The translations under genes were made by a program, and so were the position numbers. A DNA stretch of 64,000 nt from Ustilaginoidea virens (lineage: Eukaryota > Ascomycota > Sordariomycetes > Hypocreales > Clavicipitaceae), in contig NC_057320.1 in NCBI RefSeq assembly GCF_000687475.1, positions 372,001-436,000 of the forward strand, in the 5' to 3' direction. The notes under the pieces were generated by a model. The model was given only the letters and a program-made list of their open reading frames with translations, made no database searches and was not told the DNA's origin. Below, piece by piece: positions 22,943-33,095 of the stretch (positions are counted from its first letter, which is position 1; each line of letters starts with the position of its first letter).

Positions 22943-24065
22943 TGATGCATGAGATGGCGAGTACATAGTCTGGGGGAAAAAAATGCAGTGTCGATACGTG
23001 CCAGGGCGGGGTGTTTTGAGTTTTGACTTGGCCACGTTGACGACTTGGTATGGTATGCCCCTGAAGAGTATCTTTTTTTTCCTTTGATCGTGACGAGAAT
23101 CTGCATCTCGCATCATCTAGAGAAACCGGCAAGGAAATCAAGGGTGAAGAGCCGAATTAGAGCCCTTGCCCTCCGAAAGGGGGGTCTTTTGGAGACGTGG
23201 AAAGGCAAGGGCATGCATGTGCTGCGGACGAGCACAACTGCAAGCAAGCTCGATACCTCTGACGATGCGAGCAGCATCGCACCGCAGCAACGCTCGCAGC
23301 GCATGCCTTGCCCGTGCTCGCAGCTCTGGCCGCCAGACGCGCGACCAAACTTGACAGGTTTCCGTTTCAGCCTTGGCCATCGCAAGCCGCGACGTTGCTA
23401 GAATCCCCCTGCCTTTCAAGACGGGGGATCATTCCAAACCGTAGTTGCAGCCAGAGAGAGCAACTCGTCCAAAGTTTAGTTACAGTACAGTACCTGTTGG
23501 TCGCGGCATTTCCACCCGGCTGCGGCTGCGCGTGGCGTCACGTGACAGTCGCAATGGCGCATCTTGGAGACAAACGGGCGCGAGCAGAGAGCCACGGGAG
23601 GAAAGGCGGAACCCGCAAGGATCGATGATCGATCGCCTGGCATCGATTACCGAGCGGCATCGCACTTGCGCCCGTGTCCCGTGTCCCGTGTCCCCTTGGT
23701 CGTGTGTCTATCAGGGCTGAAGCCGCTGCACGCACGCAAATCCTGTGTGCATCGGACGGGCCGCGAAGCTCGTCTGCGGGCTCCGCGTGGCCGAGCCTTG
23801 TCTCGCTCGCTGACTTTGCCTCTGGTCTCCCAACGCATTCACCGAACGACCGACTCCACACAACTCGACTGACTACCAGACACCAAACCTCGCTGCAACA
23901 CAACCCACGCCCAAAACGCCAAACTTGCCAAGGAGCGTCCGCCGGATACGCGCCGATCTGGGATGTCGATGTTCTCGTCAAGGAACCTCACAGACTCCCC
24001 GATACCCAGCCGTCGTTGAGCGCGAATCGCGCCGTTGGCCGCCGACGCCAATCGACGAGCCCATC
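22943..24065. other. intergenic, 3' flank of Pex22-like and SPT20 promoter
   Basis: No gene is supported. An A-run (22976-22983) and a T-rich tract (about 23070-23085) follow the upstream gene. The final few hundred bases contain pyrimidine- and CAACA/ACCAAAC-rich leader-like sequence before the Spt20 start. Confidence 0.5.
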
Positions 24066-25877
24066 ATGGCCCCCGCCAGCCCTGTTGTTCAGCAGCAGCA
24101 CGGCGCCAACAGGATAAAACGACCTGCCCCGCCCGGCATCCAGACAAACGGCGTCGCGGCGCCCAACTCATCGCCCTCGCCATCCATGCCGGCCAAGAAC
24201 CCTCCCTCGACGACCGCGAAGCAAGCTGCGAGTTCGGCCGGCGACAGATCCGTCGCGGCTTCGGCGGCTCGCCCGCCCAACCGAGCGCAGCACGACTCGT
24301 CGAGCCTTGCGTCGGCCAGGAACTCGAGAAGCAGTGCCGGCATGCGCTCTGGGCCCTCGTTTGCAGGCTTCGATGCCCGGGACGATGGCCCGATCCCCTA
24401 CGGTATGCCTGCCCTCTTTTTCTTCTTGTGCAGTCTCCGCCCCCTACCTGGGCTTTGTTTTTGAGCGCGGTAAAAAAGGTGATCCGCCGGCTAACGCATG
24501 CCCCCTCCCCCCTCCCCCCCGTTTTCCAACGATGCAGTCGTCAAGGACTCGTGGATTTTGAAAAAGTTTGCGGGCCAGCCGCCGTCCCTGGTCATCCATC
24601 TCCACGCCAACCACTTCCGATTCGAGGCGCAAGAAACCATCTTTCCGTACAAGTCCCCCATGAAGTACTTCCTCGAGCACCTGCGGGCCCGGACCATTCC
24701 CTCTGATCTGCTTTCCTGGTTTATCCAAGGCAACGTGAGATTCTACGACGGATGCCTCATCGTTCAGGTGCACGACCACAAGTCGCTGGCCCAGACCAAG
24801 GATGTTGCCAAGACGACGTCCACCTCCAGCACCGTTGTGCCCGGCTCCATCCACAACTACAACCAATGCCTGACGCCATCGCCATACGTACCCTTTCCCA
24901 AGGACGGCCAAGGCGCAGAGAATGGGGCAGCTGCCAAGGATGCCGAGGCCGCGAACGAGGTCAAGCGGGAGGATCAGACGGAACAGGAGGCTGCACCCGC
25001 TTCCGCCCTCTCCTCGGGCAACCCCGAGCCGAAGCCAGCCGCAAAGCCCAAGGTCTTCACTGTCGTCATGCACCCGACCACCGAGTCTCTGCACATGGAC
25101 CTGCGGATCAAGGCCAGCACGCCCAGGACCGCCGGCAAAGTGGGCGGCGACACGCCTTTGCTTGCTCCTCCCTCCACCCCCCTGTCGCACGTGCCGCCGC
25201 CAGCCTCGTCGTCCGGCAACATGCCCCCGCCAGCCAGCAAGCGGCAGAAGAAGGAGAAGATGGAGCTGGACGGTAGCAGCATTTACGCGGTCGAAGGGCA
25301 GATCCTGCTGGCCACCACCGCACCCCTCATGCTGGAGCCGACCTCGAGCGCCGAAGAGACCATAGTCCTGCTCGAGGCGTTTGCGCATCCGAAGCACTCA
25401 CACCCTCCGCCGCAGCCGAAAATCCGGAAGAGAACCGTCGCGGAGATGGAGGCCGACGAGGCAGCGGCCGCTGACCAGGAACGCTACATGCTTGTGCTGG
25501 ACGATAGGCTGTCGGGCGCAGCTCCCGGGGGGCAGGGGACCGGGGGAGCGGACGCTGACGCGCCGAACCGAGCCGCCACGTTTGAGCCGAGGTTCGAACG
25601 GTTCAAAGCCCTCGAGGACATCAAGAGGGAGCATGCGGAGAAGAAGGAGCAGGAGAAGATTAAGCAGCAGGAAATCGACCGACGACTGCAGCAGCAGCGA
25701 CAGGAGCAAATGGTGCAAGCTCAGCGACAACAGGCCGAGGCGGAGCGACAAAGACGCGAGGCAGTTCTTCGAGAGAACCAGGCTCGGCTGGAAGCTCAAA
25801 GACAGGCCGCCGCCGCCGCCGCCGCCGCCCGCAGCGCCGCCGCCGTTTCTGCTGCGCAGAGCCAGCAGCAGCAGCAT

Positions 25878-25912
<35 letters not shown>

Positions 25913-26578
25913 AGCTCAGGCTCAACAGCAGCAGCAGCAGCAGCAACCGCAGCAGCAACCGCAGCAGCCGCCGCAGCCGCAGGCTCACCCGACTCAGCAC
26001 GCTCACCCAGCTGCAAGCGCCATGGCGGCCAACACACCCAATGGCGTGGCTACTGCCGGTCCAAACCCAATGGCCACTACGAATGGCAACAGCATGCAAG
26101 GATCTGCCCAGCCTCGGTTCCCGGCGCAGATGAACCACCAGGCTGCGGCTGCCTCGTCGCCCGTCATCCGTCAAGGAACGCCGCAAAACATGTCGTCGCC
26201 CATGGTAGCCAGCGTGGCGATGCAACAGACCAACTCGGGCATGGCAACCAGCCCTCCGCGGCCTCCGTCCATCGTCCAAAACGGCCAAATGGCAGTGCCC
26301 ATGGCCCACAACATGTCTGCCAGGGGCAGTCAGCAAAGTCACCCGTCCAACACCCCGCGCATGCCGAACACGACGCCAAACCTACCTCACGGCACTCCCA
26401 TCAATCGGCAAGCAATGGCAGCGACGCCGCGCATGTCGCAAGCCAGCCCGCGTCCGAGCATGATGGCCCCGAACGTGCAGGCGGGCCAAGCCCAGGCTAT
26501 GATGATGAACCAGCAAGGCATGGGTCAACACAACCAGCAAGTATTTGCGCAAGTGGCGGCCCAGCAACGAGCCATCGC

Positions 26579-26627
<49 letters not shown>

Positions 26628-27046
26628 CAACAACAACAACTCGCCGCGTTGCAGAATGGAGGTGTTAACCAAGGAATCAACTCTCAGGGGATGACGCCAC
26701 AGCAGCAGCAGCAGATGATGCAAATGATGCAACGGCAAATGCTTCTGCAGCAGCAGCAACAGCAGCATCAGCAGCAGCATCAGCAGCAGCAGCAGCAGCA
26801 GGGACCAGGCGGCATGATGACACCTCAGCAGCAGCAACAGATGGCCCAGCAATACGCGCAACTGCAACAAAACATGCAGAACAATCACCTGAGGCAGATT
26901 ACTCCCCAGATGCAGGCGCAGATACAGCAAATGGCGAGGATGGGCCAGATGGGAAACCCCATGCAGAGACAGGTGAGCGGGCAAATGATGAATGGGAACA
27001 ATGCGAATATGCAGGCGTTTGCTGCGATGCAGATGCAGCAACAGCA

Positions 27047-27089
<43 letters not shown>

Positions 27090-27458
27090 CAACATCAACA
27101 ACAGCAACAGCAACAGCAACTTTTGCCGCAGCAACAGGGCCAGCCTCAGCAGCAACAGCTGGGCGCTAATCCCATCCAAGCGCAAATACATCACAGCGCT
27201 CGGCAAATCTATGCCCGTCTCATGTCAGGTGCCATTGCCAAGTTCGGAAGCGCCGAGAACGTTCCCCAGGAGACGATCGAGAAGATCCGGACGGCTTCAT
27301 TCTCGCAAGCCCAGCAGATTATACAGCACACCATGGCCCAGCGTCGTGCTCAGCACCAGCAGATGATGATGCAACAACAGCAGCAGCAGCAGCAGCAGCA
27401 GCAAGCTGCCATGCAAGGCATGGGCGGCATGGCGGGACACCAAGGAATGGGGACATGA
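24066..27458 (+). CDS. SPT20: SAGA complex subunit Spt20
   Basis: Two exons are inferred: 24066-24402 and 24538-27458, giving 1085 aa. The intron (24403-24537) is GTATGC...GCAG, and the join gives DDGPIPY-VVKDSWILKKF. The conserved Spt20 domain lies at about residues 113-200: WILKKFAGQPPSLVIHLH, NHFRFEAQETIFPYKSPMK, and the LLSWFIQGNVRFYDGCLIVQVHDH region. A Lys/Glu/Gln coiled-coil-like stretch follows, and the C-terminal half is dominated by Gln runs encoded by CAG/CAA, with Met/Gln/Asn linkers. Spt20 holds the SAGA coactivator together in the nucleus. The frame is open upstream to 23925; ATG 24066 (MAPASPVVQQ) is preferred as the more family-like start, but this is uncertain. Confidence 0.93.
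26579..26641 (+). repeat. CAG/CAA tract encoding polyglutamine in Spt20
   Basis: About twenty consecutive Gln codons, a CAG block followed by a CAA block. Similar tracts occur at about 26740-26803, 27040-27120 and 27373-27402. Confidence 0.9.
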
Positions 27459-28514
27459 CAAGGGCTACATCACGGGGTGACGGACGACATCTTTGCCACG
27501 GCATGATGCGGGAAGGGGTGGGCGTGACTTGGGCGCTGACGACTTGGCTCTAACGATGAGGAGTTTTGGGTGCTGTTGGCCTTTTTTTTTTTCTTTTCTT
27601 TCTTCTTTATATCTTTCTTTCTTTCTTTTTTGCTGCGGGTTTCCTGCGTGGGATTTCTCCGCGTGGCTGGCATCGTGCTGCCGTTTCTTGGTTTTGGGTC
27701 TAGTTTTTTTTTTTTTTTGTTTTCCCCCTTCTTTTCCCCACGGCGGCCCTCGTTGTGCCATGGATTTAACCTGGTCTTTGAATACCCCATGATGTTTTGG
27801 TTTTTTTTTTTTTCTTTCCCCTTTATTTTTTTTTTCTTGTTCGTTTGAAAGAGAGGCATTTCGGCGTGTTGCGGCGGCGAGGACGGCACGGGCAGATGGC
27901 TGTCTGGATTTTGGGCAACTGGAGGCAGGACTTGGAAGTAGCTACAGCGCGGCGTTGTATTGATTTGCTCGGGCGAAGGGTATCTGTATAGTATATGCTC
28001 GGTTGCTAGAGTATGCATCATGGCCATGAATGATTGATTGATTGTATTGGGAAACGGCGCAGGTGCAAAGACTGGCGATGGGAACAAGGTGATGCCATCC
28101 ACAGCTTCAGAGGTAGGTACCTGGTAATACGTACCTAGGACCCACATGTAAGCTCGCTCGTACGGACAAGGCGATGGAGGCAGCCAGCAACCAGAGCGTC
28201 ACGTGCAGGTCGTCATGAACTAGCAACTCCAAGCTGGTGTCATGGTGAGGAACCAAATCTCACGTCCACCCTCCCCATCGCTCCCACCTGACTTGCAGCA
28301 GCATCAGATGCCAGGGATATACATATATACCCAGCGGTGCATTCTCTCGTCTCTCTTTCATGGACTCGGTTGAAACAGCATAAAAGAGGGGCGTCGTTTT
28401 ATTTCTTTTCTACCCAGACATCTCGTCTCGCCCGTTTTACAAGCTTGTCCGATCCGTCCTCGCTCCATTCCTTCGCAACCCATCTAGGGGGGGGCCCAAG
28501 TCTTTTGCAGCCAG
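27459..28514. other. intergenic between SPT20 and ATG27
   Basis: No gene is seen. Strongly T-rich tracts on the sense strand of SPT20 occur from 27581 to about 27845, beginning some 120 bp after the stop and compatible with a 3' end. The ATG27 promoter side holds GGTACCTGG-like motifs (about 28112-28140) and a TATATA stretch near 28322-28329. Confidence 0.5.
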
Positions 28515-29784
28515 ATGCATCCGCCCTCAGCGTCGGCAGTTTTGCTGCCGCTTCTTGTCGCGCCCTTGCCCGGGTTGGCCATGCTGCACTGCGAAAACGT
28601 CCTCGTCGACGGGTACAAGTTCAACCTGGAGAAGCTCAAGGGGCCGCATTCCGTGGTGACGTCCAAGTACGATTCGGCGACGCATACGTACCACAACACG
28701 ACGTACACCTTGGACATTTGCGGGACCCTGAAGAAGAGCGGGAAGGCGAAGCCGACAGAGGAATGCCCTAATGGGTCAAGAGGTAGGGCGCCGACTTGAC
28801 ATGCCGGATTGTACGGGCGTTGGCCGCAAGTTTTCTTCTTGTTTTTCTTTCTTTTTTTTTTTGTTTTATTTCTGTTCCTTTTTTTCCCCTCTCCTTCCCA
28901 AAAGCAAGGGAAACGCCGGCTGACGGGATGAGCAGTCTGCGCCATTTCACGCTTCATCCAGGACGATGTCGATCGTGTCGAGACGGTCACCGCGATCGCG
29001 GGTGCGCTGGAGAACGTGGGCGGGTCGCCGTTTAAGTACGAGGCCACGCGGCTAAACGGCAGCGACTCCAACAGCGACGCGCAAAAGAACGGCCTGCGGC
29101 TCGTGCTCAAGGGCGGCAAGCATCCTCTGGACGGGCCCGTCAAGGAGCGTCGCGAGCAAAAGGCCATTGTGGAGCTGCTCTGCGGCGACAACGAGGGCAC
29201 GGAAGGCGAGTGGGACGGGTCCGAGGATAAGTACTCGAAGCGTGGCCGACGCGACGACGGCAAGCACGAGGGGGGCAGCGACGACGACGGCAAAGACAAA
29301 TCCTTCCCAGAGCACCAGCTGAAGAAGAAGGATGCCGCGCTGATATGGGAAAGCTACGGCCCGGAAAAGGACGGCGACGTGTTGCGACTCACCTGGCGCA
29401 CCAAGTACGCCTGCGAGAAGAAGCGGGACGGAGAGGACGGCGGCGACGGCGGCGGCGACGGCGGCGGCCATGGTGGTGACGCCAGCGCGCACTGGGGCTT
29501 CTTCACCTGGCTCGTCATTGTGTAAGGCTCCATCGACGCGGTGCAGTTTGCTGACTGAATCTTTGATACGCTAACCCCTGCCTGCCAGCGTCTTCTTGGG
29601 CACGGCCGCCTATCTCATCTTCGGATCGTGGCTCAACTACACCCGGTACGGCGCTAGAGGCTGGGACCTGGTTCCCCACGGCGACACCATCCGCGACATC
29701 CCGTATCTGCTGAGGGACTGGACGAGGCGCGTGCTCAACACGGTGCAGGGCACGGGGAGCCGGGGGGGGTACAGCGCAGTCTAG
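28515..29784 (+). CDS. ATG27: autophagy-related protein 27 (Atg27)
   Basis: Three exons are inferred: 28515-28782, 28936-29521 and 29589-29784, giving 349 aa. Introns are GTAGGG...CAG (28783-28935) and GTAAGG...CAG (29522-29588). Joins give CPNGSR-VCAISRFIQ and FFTWLVIV-VFLGTAAYL. A signal peptide (about 1-22) precedes the luminal Atg27/MRH-like domain with conserved Cys and NTTYTLDICG. An acidic Lys/Asp/Gly-rich insert follows, then WGFFTWLVIVVFLGTAAYLIFGSW as the single membrane span, and a cytosolic tail ending GSRGGYSAV, with a YSAV sorting-like motif. Atg27 cycles between Golgi, vacuole and Atg9 vesicles and supports Atg9 trafficking. A T/C-rich tract starts about 113 bp after the stop. 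Confidence 0.93.
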
Positions 29785-30953
29785 GATGGGGCGCTGTCAG
29801 ACATGACGCCGGGGACGCAAAAGGGAGACGGGGGGTGGGAGCTGCGCCTGGCCTAGAAACGGAGTTTGGGTTGCATTGGGATTTCTGTTTCATGATGTTT
29901 TTTTTTTCTTTTCTTCTTGTTCTTGTTCTTCTTCCTCTTGTTCTTCTTGTTCTTCTCTTCTTGTTCTTCTTCTTGCTCTTCCTCTTGTTCTTCTTCCTCT
30001 TGTTCTCCCCCCTCTTCCTCTTCCCCCCTTTTCCTTTGATTCCGCCCCGTCATAAAGGTGGCCCCGGGATTGTATTTATTAATAAAGGCGTCGAGCGCAC
30101 GGGGGCCGCTGCAGTCGCCCATGCCTGCAGGACGATGCCTGCAGACAATGGCCGTCGGACAAGTTGACTGTGCAGACATAACGAGCAACACCCATCATCC
30201 ATGATGCTTTCTTATCCCGAGGCACCGCCTTCCCCCGCGGGAAACGAAGAAAAACGCAGCCTCCGGGAAAAAAACTCCAACCTCGACTGATTTCCTCGGC
30301 GCGCCGTGTCTACCGCCGCATCGTCCGCCGGCGGCTGCGCGTTGCCAACCAGCAAGGCCTGCTCGGCCGCAGCAGCGCATAAGCGCCAAGGCTTGTTCGT
30401 TCATTCAGGATGTGAGCTGCGCCGACACCGGAGACGCGGCCCCAGCAGGCGCTATCGATAAGCCCCAGGCTGCGGCCTTGCAAACCCTGTCTGCCGGCGA
30501 ACATCCGGAGCAGGGTGAGTCCAAAGGCAGAGAGGCCAACAAGTGCAGCATGCGGAATGAGGCTTTTTGCATACGCGCAGCGACCGACATTGCGGCCACC
30601 TCCTGTCCGCTATCCACCTCGTGGGTTGCCGCCGCTCCTGCTCGCCTGTTCCTCGGTGCCTTGACGTCTGTCTGCTCTGGCGTCTCGCTGCCTGGCGTAT
30701 CGACTGCCTGGCGTCTCGACTGTTCGGCAGCAACTTCTCTCGGTGCTGCCTCGCCTGTTCTCTTGTTCCTCGGCGACTGACGTCTGTTTTCCCGGCAGCA
30801 ACTCTTGCGGTTTCGCCTCCCGTCTTCTCCTGTTCCTCGTCGCCTGACGTCTGTCTGCTCTGACGTCTCGTCTGCCCGGCAGAAACCCCCCCGGCGGGAG
30901 ACGCGACATCAGACTAAGCAGGTGAGGCAAGGCGAAGCAAGCTTCCGCCGTTG
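29785..30953. other. ATG27 3' flank and ARG8 upstream region
   Basis: No gene is supported. A long (TTCTTG/TTCTTC)n pyrimidine tract fills 29897-30040. The right part holds an imperfect direct repeat with TGACGTC motifs (entered separately) directly upstream of the aminotransferase gene. Confidence 0.5.
30646..30870 (+). promoter_or_regulatory. imperfect direct repeat with TGACGTC motifs upstream of ARG8
   Basis: A segment starting TGTTCCTCG recurs at 30647, 30763 and 30831. Each copy is followed within 20 bp by TGACGTCTG (TGACGTC at 30662, 30778 and 30845), with a fourth TGACGTC at 30861. TGACGTC is the core of CRE/ATF-type bZIP sites. The cluster ends about 85 bp before the inferred ATG. 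Whether it is a functional promoter is inference. Confidence 0.45.
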
Positions 30954-32415
30954 ATGGCCATCAGGCTTCCCCCCCGGCTGCTGGCCGGCAGACTGGCCCG
31001 CCGGGCCTTTGCCTCGGCGGCGGCCAAGCACAGCGTCAAGGCAAGTGGCTTCCTCCCCATCGCCGAAAACAGGGACTGCAGTGAAACAAATAAAACTGAA
31101 AACCCCAGGCTAACAGTCTGCCCAGGGACCCGGACCCGGACCCGGACCCGGAGCAAGACCGCTGCCGAACCCCGACCCCGGGCCCGAGTCGCCGTCGGCG
31201 GCCATGGTGGCCGACCACGCGGCGTACATGGTGGCGACGTACGCGCGCCCGCCGCCCGTGTTTGTCCGCGGCGAGGGCTCGTGGCTGTGGGATCTCGAGA
31301 ACCGCAAGTACCTCGACTTCACGGCCGGCATCGCCGTGACGGCCCTGGGCCACGGGGACCGCGAGCTCACGGCCCTGATGGCCGAGCAGGCGCGCACGCT
31401 GGTGCACGCGTCCAACCTGTACCACAACCCGTGGACGGGCGCCCTGGCCAAGCTGCTGGTGGAGGCGACCCGCGCGGCGGGCGGCATGCACGACGCGGCC
31501 GCCGTCTTCGTGTGCAACTCGGGCGCCGAGGCCAACGAGGCCGCCATCAAGTTCGCCCGCAAGGTCGGCCGCGCGCTCGACCCGGCCGGCGGCAAGACCG
31601 AGGTCGTGTCGTTCGCCGGCGCCTTCCACGGCCGCACCATGGGCAGCCTGTCGGCCACCCACAACCCGCGCTACCAGGCGCCCTTTGCGCCCCTGGTCCC
31701 CGGCTTCCGCGAGGGCGCCTTCAACGACGTCGCCGGCCTGCGGGACCTCGTCACCCCGGCCACCTGCGGCGTGCTGGTCGAGCCGGTCCAGGGCGAGGGG
31801 GGCGTCGTGCCCGCCACCCCCGAGTTCCTGGCCGCCCTGGCCCGGCGCTGCCGCGACGTCGGCGCCGTCCTCGTCCACGACGAGATCCAGTGCGGCCTGG
31901 CCCGCACCGGCGCGCTGTGGGCGCACGCCCGCCTGCCCCCCGACGCGCACCCGGACGTCGTCACCAGCGCAAAGGCCCTCGGCAACGGCTTCCCCGTCGG
32001 CGCCGCCATCGTCAACCGCCGCGTCGCCGACGCCGTCCGCGTCGGCGACCACGGCACCACCTTTGGCGGCAACCCGCTCGCCTGCCGCCTGGCCCACCAC
32101 CTCGTCTCCCGCCTGGCCGACCCGGCGCTGCAGCGCGACGTGCTCCGCAAGGAGGGCCTGTTCCGCCGGGGCTTCGCCGACCTGCGCGCCCGCTTCCCCG
32201 CCCTCGTGGCCGACGTCCGCGGCCGCGGCCTCCTCCTCGGCCTGCAGCTGACCGAGGACCCGGGCGCCGTCGTCACCGCCGCCCGCGAGAGGGGGCTCCT
32301 CGTCATCACCGCCGGCACCAACACCTTGCGCTTCGTGCCCAGCTTGCTGGTCAGCGACGACGAGATCCAGCTGGGGCTGGATATCCTGGGAGACGCCATC
32401 GCCTCGACTCGCTAG
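30954..32415 (+). CDS. ARG8: acetylornithine aminotransferase, mitochondrial
   Basis: Two exons are inferred: 30954-31040 and 31126-32415, giving 458 aa. The intron (31041-31125) is GC-AG, with a textbook AAG|GCAAGT donor, branch GCTAAC and acceptor CCCAG. Exon 1 encodes an Arg/Ala-rich mitochondrial presequence without acidic residues. Exon 2 starts with a Gly-Pro repeat and then a full class-III PLP aminotransferase: GIAVTALGH, SNLYHNPWT, VCNSGAEANEAAIKFAR, the AFHGRTMGSLSAT motif, VEPVQGEGGV, DEIQCGL and the PLP lysine in TSAKALGNGFP (about Lys312). It converts N-acetylglutamate semialdehyde to N-acetylornithine with glutamate as donor. Third codon positions are almost all G or C. It converges on glutamate decarboxylase 680 bp away. 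Confidence 0.92.
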
Positions 32416-33046
32416 GGGGGGGGGGATGATGCTGGGATAGAGTCGCCTGCATGTCTCGTTTGCTCGCGCCTTGAACTGTCCAAGAGGGCCCGCTGGTGCA
32501 GCTACGTGCCGCGGAGCGCCACGACCGGAAAAGTTTCAAATCTTTTTTTTTTATTGCCCCCAGATGATTGTACATACCCATACACGGTGGGAAAGACGCC
32601 CGCCCTCCTGCCTTGCCTGTATTAGACGCATGCGTGGGTCTTCTGTTCTTGATAACATGCCATTACTGCACAAACTCTTCCTGCCTTTGCCTTGCACGAG
32701 ATGAAGTATGAAAATGTGCGGTTTTTCTTTTCTTGATATATATGCCCAGCAAAAGGTGTTGCGCTTGCGTGGACCGCAGCAAGCGCAAGCACAAGCAGCC
32801 GTCTTGCCAGATGTGGCTTGCGCACAAACTCGCATGCCCCCGGCTGCTTGTCCGCTTGCCAGTCCATCTAATAATATAGCCTACGCCTCCTCCGGGCCTC
32901 CTCCGGGCCTCCTCCGGTTGATATCTTATTGAACGGCGAGACCACGCAGGCCAGATCGAAATCCCAGAGTCCTCTCAAGACCAGCGGCGCCATTCATACA
33001 TGCCCCCCCATGTTTTACAGGCCCGTCATTGCTCTCTCATCCACGG

Positions 33047-33078
<32 letters not shown>

Positions 33079-33095
33079 GGTTCTCGCCTGGATTT
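32416..33095. other. convergent 3' spacer between ARG8 and GAD
   Basis: No gene is seen. It holds a T-rich run at 32542-32552 about 127 bp after the ARG8 stop, a short triple repeat of CTCCTCCGGGC near 32887-32920, and a 27 bp T-run at 33052-33078 next to the GAD stop. Confidence 0.55.

Noticed and set aside
26382..27206. Minus-strand frame with long poly-Leu
   Set aside because: It is the complement of the CAG/CAA glutamine tracts in Spt20, not a membrane protein.
31036..32100. 354-codon minus-strand frame and a 492-codon plus-strand frame overlapping ARG8
   Set aside because: Both are out-of-frame shadows of an extremely GC-rich exon; their translations are Arg/Pro/Ala-rich and featureless.
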